DNA from: SHZL01 sp963708905
Lineage (GTDB): Bacteria > Pseudomonadota > Gammaproteobacteria > Xanthomonadales > SZUA-36
Assembly (NCBI GenBank): GCA_963708905.1
Contig: CAVPUV010000052.1
Span: 1-64,000, forward strand
Length of the DNA: 64,000 nucleotides
Reading direction: 5' to 3'
The position numbers were made by a program, and so were the translations under genes. Below, one piece after another: positions 57,497 to 64,000 of this stretch; positions within the stretch are counted from its first letter, which is position 1, and every line of letters begins with the position of its first letter. The notes beneath the pieces are model-generated. The model saw only the letters and a program-made list of their open reading frames with translations. It had not been told where the DNA came from and ran no database searches.

Positions 57497-58777
57497 CTAC
57501 TCCGGTGTGGGCAAGCCGTGTTCCCGCCGGATCAGCTGGTGGATGCGGGTGGCCATGGTTTGGTGGGTGACGGCGGAATTTTCGCGTAACACGTTGGAAA
57601 TCAGCACCACCATGTAATACAGGCTGATTCCTTCGGTCTGTTCTTCGATGATGCTCACCGAGTTCATGTAATTGCGCAGGTTGCCATGATACGGCCGGCA
57701 GTTGAAGCCGGCTTCTTCCTTGCAGCCCCACCATGAACCCGACTTGGAGTAGACCGCGGCGTTGATTAGCGCCGGTGAGGCAGCGTAACGAATACGGCGC
57801 TCGGTGACATACAGCAGGCGCTTTAATTCCAGGCTGCTCCAGGCATCGACCAGTTGGCCCTGTTCCATCAACAGCATCATCTGCAGCAGCGCTTTTGCCG
57901 TGGCATAGCTGTTACCGCCGCCATTGACCTGCTTTTTACCGCCGGCGGTAAAGAAACTGCCCTGGCGGATCCGGCTCAGATCCATGCCGTTGCGTGTGAC
58001 CGGCTCCCAGAACGTGGCCTGGAACAGGCGCGTCAGTTCGCTGACCGGAGTATCTTTGAAGAAGCTGGCAATCGCCGCATCGAGCATGGGGTAATCGGCG
58101 CCCAGCTGCCGCAGCAGCATGGCTTCGCGCATCACCATGGACGCGGCGGAGTTGGAACTGACGGAAAAAGTCCAGTCGAGCTCTTCGTATAGCGTGCCCT
58201 GGTCGCCTATGTGCATGGGCCGGCGCACCAGCGTGTTGGTAGCAACGTCAAACAGCCGTATGGTGTGATAGTCCGATACCGAGAACGGATCGGCGGTCAC
58301 CACGGTATCGCGCAGCACCGCCTGGCGGCGTTCGATATCATCCGGCCATGCGTCGGCCAGGGCCTGAAACAGCCCCAGTCCAGCCAGCAGTTTGCCCACG
58401 CTGCCAACGTTCTGCTTTTCATTGCCACGATGTTCGGCATAGCGGGGTTGATCCGCAACGGTCAGATCGAGCAGCAACAGGCTGTAGCGGTCAGCCTGAT
58501 CGCCCAGGATGGCGACCACCTCGTGGGTGAATTCGGGGTCAGGTCTGGGCAGGTGCTGCAGGTCCGTATGGGTCAGCCGTAATTGCACCTGTGCGGTGGA
58601 CAGAAGCGCGCCGGGCGGTTGTTTGCCGCCTGGAACCAGACCTTCATGGGCCAGCCGCGATGCTTCGATACGACGTATGCCGGTTTCAGCGTAGCCATCC
58701 AGCGGCCAGGGCCAGGACAGCGCTGGCAGCATGGCGAGACAGGCGGCAACAAGCATCAGCGCCCGTTGCTGGTTCAC
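57497..58777 (-). CDS. Exported serine hydrolase, beta-lactamase/PBP fold
   Basis: 426 residues. A signal peptide (RALMLVAACLAMLPALSWPW) is followed by NVGSVGKLLA (SxxK), SVSSNSAASMVM (SxN) and VYSKSGSWW (KxG), the three active-site motifs of the beta-lactamase/transpeptidase fold. It is longer than class A enzymes and begins four bases inside the dikinase gene's end, so the two are co-translated. Substrate unknown; a cell-wall or polysaccharide ester role is possible. Confidence 0.8.
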   Translation of the reverse strand: MNQQRALMLVAACLAMLPALSWPWPLDGYAETGIRRIEASRLAHEGLVPGGKQPPGALLSTAQVQLRLTHTDLQHLPRPDPEFTHEVVAILGDQADRYSLLLLDLTVADQPRYAEHRGNEKQNVGSVGKLLAGLGLFQALADAWPDDIERRQAVLRDTVVTADPFSVSDYHTIRLFDVATNTLVRRPMHIGDQGTLYEELDWTFSVSSNSAASMVMREAMLLRQLGADYPMLDAAIASFFKDTPVSELTRLFQATFWEPVTRNGMDLSRIRQGSFFTAGGKKQVNGGGNSYATAKALLQMMLLMEQGQLVDAWSSLELKRLLYVTERRIRYAASPALINAAVYSKSGSWWGCKEEAGFNCRPYHGNLRNYMNSVSIIEEQTEGISLYYMVVLISNVLRENSAVTHQTMATRIHQLIRREHGLPTPE

Positions 58778-61704
58778 GGCTGGGGCACCTCATCGAGTTC
58801 GACCGTAAGATCGGCATGGCCGCTCAGGGCAGCATCCATGCGCCGCAGGTACTCGCTACCCCTGGCGGTGGGGTTGTCCAGGAACGGCCGGATCTGGAAC
58901 AAATGTAATTCGCCATTGAGAAAACCAAATTCGACGTCCGCCGCGGCGGCTTGCCCCAGTTCATTGACAATGGGTGGAAAGGTCGCGGGCAGGCGCCGGG
59001 AAAAATCGATGAGCTGGGCAATTTCACCGGCTTGCAGCACGGTATCGCTGCCGCTGGCCGGCACCACCTGCACGCCACCTTCAGGCAGCAGCACCCGCCG
59101 GGTCGGGGCGGTTGCGGTAGCCAGAACTTTGATCCGCGAGCCATCCACAGGGATCCGCAGCGATTCCGCGGCCTGTCCGTCCACCGCGCCTCCGGGGCCT
59201 TCATTGACGGCAACGGTGAGTACCGTTGGGTCCCCGCTATCGATGTCCTGGGTGACCAGCACTCCGGATTTCTCCACCGCCACGGATTCCAGTAACAGGA
59301 TCGAGGTATACACGTGCTCCGGCTCGGTCATCAGCGATTGCCGCCAGCCAAAGGCCCGGGCGGTGAAGGGCGAAGCCCAGACGCGTGAAATGCCTTGCAG
59401 CAGGGCGTCGAAGCCCACCACGTTCGGCAGGGTCAGATTCAATCCGGCGCCGGTAAACCCGGGCAAATCTTCCACGTTGGTGTCGGAACGAATGAACAGT
59501 CCCGGCGTTTTTCCGCGGCCAAAAGTTCCTTCGATTGCAAGTTGCAGCGCCTGCCGCAGCTCGCTGCCGATGGGGGTGGTGACGACGATATCGTATAACT
59601 CCGCACGGAAACTCTCGGTCAGCGCCAGCCGTTTCTCGCTGGCCGCGGGCAGTGATTCGAGCAGGCGGTACTGGCCGACCATCCAGTCAAATACGGTGGT
59701 CCGTGCCGCTGGATCGCCGCGATAAGGCTGCAGCAATACGTGCCGGTAGAAAACGCCGAATGGAATGGCGATGCCGCGGGCTACTGCATCTGGAAAGTGT
59801 GCGCTCAGTTCGCCCAATTTGGCCGCCTTGGGCCCTACGATGCGGCCGGAATCGCCAGCCCGCAAGCGGTTCAGTGGCAGCAGTGTCTGTTCTTCCAGGT
59901 CCAGCTTCTGCAGGTCCGGGTGGATCAGCGTGTGGCTGGCCCTGGTACTGGAGACAAAATAAGGGTCCCAGTTGCTGCCATCGGCTGCCAGTTCCACCAG
60001 GCCGCCCGGGCTGACGGCCAGCACCGCTGCTTGCTGGTCGTGGCCGGCCACTTGCGCAATCAAGGCCGCGCTCACCACCACGTTCGGTATGCCCAGATTA
60101 CGCGCCAGCAACTGGATATGCGACAGCGGATTGCCTGCGCCGGCAGTAAGAATTCCGGCAACCGGGGGCAGGTCGGCTATGGTTTCGGGCAGCAGGTAAA
60201 TGCCGTTGGCGGCAAAGTTTTGCAGGCCGCCTGACGCTGTGTCAGCGTGCAGGATTCCCCTTGCCATACCCGGGTTCAGCGCCGTCAGGCCGAAACCGAT
60301 CTCGCTGCCGAAGACATGATGTTTGACCCCGCGCAGACGGTTGACATCGCGCATCAGCAGGTCCAGAACATCGGCATAAAACAATAAGGGACTGCCACGC
60401 AGCTGGTCCTGAATGAACCCGTTTGCGGCCGGTTCCAGTTGCGCCAGCGTAGTCATGGCTTGCTGGAATTGCATGCGCAAGGATTGCATGGCCCAAGCCG
60501 GCACGCGGCCCATGGTGGCCAGCAGTGACAGGTACTCATTCAGCTTTGCGGGTGCGGTCATATCCTGCGCTCTCAGCGCGTCCAGTTCGCCCATCAGGCG
60601 CTGGTTGATCAGCCCGGCGCCGTAGGCGGCTTGTGCGGATGAATGGAGCAGGGAAATCAGCTCGAGCCGGGTCATCGACGCCAGCTGCGGCCGCAGTTCC
60701 GCGGCGGCGCGAAAATGCTCCAGCTCGGCGCGCAGGCCAAGGTCCAAAACCTGCACGCGCACGAAAGGCGCCTGGATGCGCGGCAAGGCACCGCGCAGTT
60801 CCGCCAGCAGGGAAGCGGTCTGCCGGAATCGATTCAATGGCGCCTGATCGCGGACCATTTCATCGGCGGCGTGGAACAGGATTTGCTGCAGCCAGGGCGC
60901 AAGATTGTAGGCTGCGGCACGTTCCTTCAACACCCCGTCCAGCGGGGCTGGCTGATACACTCCGTCTATTTCATCGGCGAGTTGCTGGTAAGCGTGCCGC
61001 AAGGATTCTGCAGCTATACCCGCTGCATAATCACGCACGCGCTGCGCATCGCTGGCGTCTGGTGCGCCGTGAATCCTGGAGCGCAAGGCCTGAAAAGCGT
61101 GATCCTGTTCGGCCAGCGATGCCGACAGCTGTCTGATGTTCTGGATGGAGGCGTTGTCGCTGCCGTGCGGCAGTATTTTCGCGCCCGTGCGCAAAGTGAG
61201 ATAGCCTGCCTGCAGCCATTGCGCGCTGTCGGCCATCGCTTGCAATAATGCACGGGCACCCGTGCGCTCATCCTCGTCCTGCAATGCGCCCCGGTAATGC
61301 ATGGCACGGCGCAGGATCCAACCATCGTCAACACCAACCAGGTATTTCTCCACCAGGATCTGGCCGAAGGTATCGCGGAAGTCTGACTGGTTCATGGCCG
61401 CTGCGGCGTCGATTCCGGCCAGTACGTTGGCGATCTTGTAGCCGTTCCGCCGCAACGCCATGGCGTGGCTGTTCCATTGCCCGTGCTGGTAACCGCCGCC
61501 GTGCTCGCGGCAGGCAAAAGCGACCGGAGCCTGCACGCTGCCATCGTTGCAGAACCACAAGATTTCCGCGAACGGCCCGCGCTGCGAACCTTTCATCTGC
61601 TCGACCCATTGCCGGTATTGCGCTACGGGTTCCTGCCCGGCCTGGGCGGAAAGGAAAGCGCAAGCCAACAACATCGAAACTGCCAGATCATGCTTCATGT
61701 TCAC
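58774..61704 (-). CDS. Exported dikinase with glucan-water-dikinase domain order
   Basis: 976 residues. A clear signal peptide (LAVSMLLACAFLSAQA) is followed by a helical region of about 430 residues, then a phosphohistidine swivel domain (AGAGNPLSHIQLLARNLGIP, catalytic His in LSH), then an ATP-grasp PPDK_N domain (PKAAKLGELSAHFPDAVARG; FIRSDTNVEDLPGFTGAGL). Swivel before ATP-binding is the order of glucan water dikinases, the reverse of PEP synthase. An ATP-using enzyme with an export signal is odd. It is coupled to a serine hydrolase gene. Substrate unknown. Confidence 0.78.
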   Translation of the reverse strand: MNMKHDLAVSMLLACAFLSAQAGQEPVAQYRQWVEQMKGSQRGPFAEILWFCNDGSVQAPVAFACREHGGGYQHGQWNSHAMALRRNGYKIANVLAGIDAAAAMNQSDFRDTFGQILVEKYLVGVDDGWILRRAMHYRGALQDEDERTGARALLQAMADSAQWLQAGYLTLRTGAKILPHGSDNASIQNIRQLSASLAEQDHAFQALRSRIHGAPDASDAQRVRDYAAGIAAESLRHAYQQLADEIDGVYQPAPLDGVLKERAAAYNLAPWLQQILFHAADEMVRDQAPLNRFRQTASLLAELRGALPRIQAPFVRVQVLDLGLRAELEHFRAAAELRPQLASMTRLELISLLHSSAQAAYGAGLINQRLMGELDALRAQDMTAPAKLNEYLSLLATMGRVPAWAMQSLRMQFQQAMTTLAQLEPAANGFIQDQLRGSPLLFYADVLDLLMRDVNRLRGVKHHVFGSEIGFGLTALNPGMARGILHADTASGGLQNFAANGIYLLPETIADLPPVAGILTAGAGNPLSHIQLLARNLGIPNVVVSAALIAQVAGHDQQAAVLAVSPGGLVELAADGSNWDPYFVSSTRASHTLIHPDLQKLDLEEQTLLPLNRLRAGDSGRIVGPKAAKLGELSAHFPDAVARGIAIPFGVFYRHVLLQPYRGDPAARTTVFDWMVGQYRLLESLPAASEKRLALTESFRAELYDIVVTTPIGSELRQALQLAIEGTFGRGKTPGLFIRSDTNVEDLPGFTGAGLNLTLPNVVGFDALLQGISRVWASPFTARAFGWRQSLMTEPEHVYTSILLLESVAVEKSGVLVTQDIDSGDPTVLTVAVNEGPGGAVDGQAAESLRIPVDGSRIKVLATATAPTRRVLLPEGGVQVVPASGSDTVLQAGEIAQLIDFSRRLPATFPPIVNELGQAAAADVEFGFLNGELHLFQIRPFLDNPTARGSEYLRRMDAALSGHADLTVELDEVPQP

Positions 61705-61717
61705 TTGCCGGGATGAT

Positions 61718-62986
61718 TCAGCCGGACATGAAAATCGTCGCCGGCTGCTCCAGCATCTGTTTCAGTGCCTGGATCATCGCAGCCGCGTCATAACCGTCCA
61801 CGAAACGGTGATCGAAGGATGAGGACAGATTCATCATCAGGCGAATAACAATCTGTCCGTTCTGCGCCACGGGACGTTCCACGGCCTTGTTGACGCCGAT
61901 GATGGCCACTTCCGGCAGGTTGATGATGGGTGTGCTGGCGATACCGCCGAGCTTGCCCAGGCTGGTCAGGGTGATGGTCGAACCGCTCAGTTCCTCGCGG
62001 CTCGCCGTGTTGTCCCGCGCGGCCCGGGTCAGCCGCCGGATTTCCGCGGCAAGGGCTGCCAGTGAATGTTTTTCGGCATGCCGCACTACGGGAACTTTCA
62101 GGCCGTCGCTGGTTTGAGTGGCGATACCGAGGTGCACGGCATGATGCCGGATCAGCACATTCCGTTCCTTATCATAATGGGCATTGCATTGCGGGAATTG
62201 CTCCAGAACCCGTAGCAGCGCCAGGCCGATAAAGGGCAACAAGGTCAAGGTATCTTCACCCGCGGCCTTGTTGCTGTTGAGATGGCGGCGCAGTGATTCC
62301 AGTTCGGTGACATCCACTTCTTCAACGTAGGCGAAGTGCGGCACTTCCTGGTTGGCCTGTTGCATGCGCTGCGCAATTTTCCGGCGCAGTCCGATTACCT
62401 TGATTTCCGTGGCCTTGATTTCCGTGGCGCCCTCGGTGCGATTGCTGCCGGCAAGTCCTGGAACGGCTGCGGCAGGGAGTAAAGACGCGGCCAGGAAGGC
62501 ATCGAAATCCGCTTGCAGAATCCGCCCCTGCGGCCCGGTTCCCTTCACCCGGTTCAAATCGATGCCCATTTCCCTGGCGCGCTGGCGAATGGAGGGCGAG
62601 GTCCTGACCGGGCTGTCCGGCAGCAGCGGCACGCTGGCGGGCTGGACCGCTTTATCTACCGCGACGGGGGTGGCGACGGCCGGCTGATCCTTGTTTTCCG
62701 GCGGTGCACCGTGTTCTGGCTTTGCTGCCGCGCTTGCCGCCGCGGTCGCGGTGTCGAAGATAATCAGTGGCGTACCCACGCCGATGGTATCGCCCACCGC
62801 ACCGGCCATGAAGCTCACCCGGCCACTGACCGGCGCGGTCAATTCAACCGCTGCCTTATCCGTCAGCATCGCGCAGATGGTGTCTTCTTCCTGCACCATG
62901 TCCCCCATCTTCACCATCCATTCGGCTATTTCCGCTTCGACCGTACCTTCACCGAGGTCCGGTAATTTAAAAATATATTCGCTCAT
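61718..62986 (-). CDS. 2-oxoacid dehydrogenase E2, dihydrolipoamide acyltransferase
   Basis: 422 residues from ATG at 62986, which overlaps the E1-beta stop by four bases. One lipoyl domain (LPDLGEGTVEAEIAEWMV; lipoylated Lys in TDKAAVE), a peripheral-subunit-binding domain (TSPSIRQRAREMGIDLNRVK) and the acyltransferase core ending in FDHRFVDGYDAA with the catalytic His and Asp. The start YIFKLPDLGEG and partner genes favour a branched-chain-type complex, but pyruvate cannot be excluded. Confidence 0.93.
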   Translation of the reverse strand: MSEYIFKLPDLGEGTVEAEIAEWMVKMGDMVQEEDTICAMLTDKAAVELTAPVSGRVSFMAGAVGDTIGVGTPLIIFDTATAAASAAAKPEHGAPPENKDQPAVATPVAVDKAVQPASVPLLPDSPVRTSPSIRQRAREMGIDLNRVKGTGPQGRILQADFDAFLAASLLPAAAVPGLAGSNRTEGATEIKATEIKVIGLRRKIAQRMQQANQEVPHFAYVEEVDVTELESLRRHLNSNKAAGEDTLTLLPFIGLALLRVLEQFPQCNAHYDKERNVLIRHHAVHLGIATQTSDGLKVPVVRHAEKHSLAALAAEIRRLTRAARDNTASREELSGSTITLTSLGKLGGIASTPIINLPEVAIIGVNKAVERPVAQNGQIVIRLMMNLSSSFDHRFVDGYDAAAMIQALKQMLEQPATIFMSG

Positions 62987-63999
62987 CCCGCCTCCATAAC
63001 TTTGCGTATACCGGCCGCCAGCCGCTTCTGACCGGGAAAATACCGCCATTCAAAAGCATGCGGGTAGGGGGTATCCCAGCCGGTGACTCTTTCGATGGGT
63101 GCTTTCAGGTGCCAGAAACATTCTTCCTGCACGGTAGTCACGAGTTCGGCGCCATAGCCGCAAAAACGCGTGGCTTCGTGCGCCACCAGGCACCGGCCGG
63201 TTTTGACTACCGAGGTTCGCAGGGTTGCAACATCCAGCGGCATCAAGGTGCGCACGTCTATGATTTCGGCGCTGACTCCGGTAAGTTTCGCCGCGGCCTG
63301 GGCAACGTGCACCATCGTGCCATAGGTAATGATGGTCAGCTCGTCGCCTGTTTCGACCACGGCCGCCTTACCCAGGGGCACGTTGTAATATTCTTCCGGC
63401 ACTTCGCCCAGCGGATGGCTGGACCATGCCAGCGCCGGCTTGTCCGGATCGCCATCGAAGGGCCCGTTGTAGATGCGCTTGGGTTCAAAGAACACCACCG
63501 GATCATTCGACTCGATGGCGCTGATCAATAAACCCTTGGCGTCAAACGGGTTGGACGGCATCACGGTTTTTACGCCGGAGATATGAGTGAAGATACTTTC
63601 GGGACTCTGCGAGTGCGTTTGACCACCGCGGATACCGCCGCCACAGGGTGTGCGAATGGTCACCGGTGAGAAAAAGGTACCGTCGCTGCGATAACGCAGG
63701 CGGGCCAGTTCGCTGACGACCTGATCAAACCCTGGATAGATGTAGTCGGCGAACTGGATCTCCGCTACCGGCCGCAGGCCGTTGACGCCCAGGCCTATCG
63801 CCGCGCCTATGATGCCGCCTTCCGCGATGGGCGCATCGATGACCCGGTGCTCACCGTATTTTTTGTGCAAGCCTTCGGTGCAGCGGAAAACGCCGCCGAA
63901 ATAGCCCACGTCCTCACCCAGAACGACCACGGAAGGGTCGATACCCAGCATGATGTCCAATGCTGAATTGATCGCCTGAATCATGCTCATCTGCGCCAT
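62983..63999 (-). CDS. 2-oxoacid dehydrogenase E1 beta subunit
   Basis: 338 residues. VVLGEDVGYFGGVFR, DAPIAEGGIIGAAIGLG, IRTPCGGGIRGGQTHSQSPE and HEATRFCGYGAEL match the beta subunit of branched-chain/pyruvate dehydrogenases. It binds the thiamine diphosphate pyrimidine side with the alpha subunit, whose gene should lie just right of the window. ATG at 63999 is the last codon available, so a slightly longer form cannot be excluded. Confidence 0.93.
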   Translation of the reverse strand: MAQMSMIQAINSALDIMLGIDPSVVVLGEDVGYFGGVFRCTEGLHKKYGEHRVIDAPIAEGGIIGAAIGLGVNGLRPVAEIQFADYIYPGFDQVVSELARLRYRSDGTFFSPVTIRTPCGGGIRGGQTHSQSPESIFTHISGVKTVMPSNPFDAKGLLISAIESNDPVVFFEPKRIYNGPFDGDPDKPALAWSSHPLGEVPEEYYNVPLGKAAVVETGDELTIITYGTMVHVAQAAAKLTGVSAEIIDVRTLMPLDVATLRTSVVKTGRCLVAHEATRFCGYGAELVTTVQEECFWHLKAPIERVTGWDTPYPHAFEWRYFPGQKRLAAGIRKVMEAG

Positions 64000-64000
64000 G

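Overview
The window reads as a chromosomal segment of a mid-to-high-GC gammaproteobacterium. Typical housekeeping genes (rimO, rsmC, aceK, the ybbA/ybbP-type ABC genes next to tesA, an A-type heme-copper oxidase operon, adenosine deaminase, an alpha-ketoacid dehydrogenase) surround a large block of accessory DNA. The genus cannot be named from this sequence. No rRNA, tRNA or CRISPR array was recognised.

Layout. 1-3240: part of a transposon with a DUF6431-type protein, a DDE transposase, an ExeA/TniB-like ATPase and a fourth gene running off the left edge. 3236-5694: a nest of insertion-sequence remnants (an IS630 start fragment twice, an IS256 end) around a small secreted-protein gene, plus one complete IS630 element with TA target duplication. 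5748-6719: a galactofuranosyltransferase-like glycosyltransferase. 6749-19720: a toxin-antitoxin and defence island with DUF1902/HicA, AbiE (twice, both damaged), three VapBC pairs plus a VapC/Phd pair, HicBA, DUF2283, a higB scrap, an RloA/RloB (AbiL-like) pair, an HVO_A0114-type regulator and a DUF4143 ATPase. It is littered with short second copies of its own genes, joined end to end. It interrupts a UDP-galactofuranose locus: glf lies at its right edge, and remnants of a second glf and a second glycosyltransferase lie at its left. 19740-22547: the sugar locus continues with an NAD-dependent epimerase, a palindromic and tandem repeat cluster, and a WcaJ-type priming sugar transferase.

22577-31606 is core: a DUF6694 lipoprotein, rsmC, rimO (whose only usable start appears to be AUA), a cation diffusion facilitator, aceK and a sortilin-like propeller protein. 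31780-38145: small proteins, then a caa3-type cytochrome oxidase operon with a diheme subunit II. 38284-42441: a SpoIIE-type phosphatase, RsbW-like kinase, STAS protein, ECF sigma, anti-sigma and a membrane-anchored protein with 20 perfect GLDGK/R repeats. 42699-46718: a three-domain secreted gluzincin and a PrsW-type intramembrane protease. 46819-55147: glutaredoxin, adenosine deaminase, a PhyH dioxygenase, a YbbAP-like ABC system with divergent tesA, a PDZ membrane protein and a class A beta-lactamase-like hydrolase.

55220-57490 is a small mer operon (operator, merT, merP, merA) without merR, in which merP and merA have lost most of their metal-binding domains. 57497-61704 is a translationally coupled pair: a signal-peptide-bearing dikinase with the domain order of glucan water dikinase, and an exported serine hydrolase. 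The window ends in E2 and E1-beta of a branched-chain/pyruvate-type dehydrogenase.

The strongest candidates for something new are the coupled exported dikinase/serine-hydrolase pair, the phosphatase/RsbW/STAS/ECF operon ending in the GLDGK repeat protein, the RloAB pair divergent from an HVO_A0114 regulator, and the scrap-mosaic architecture of the toxin-antitoxin island.
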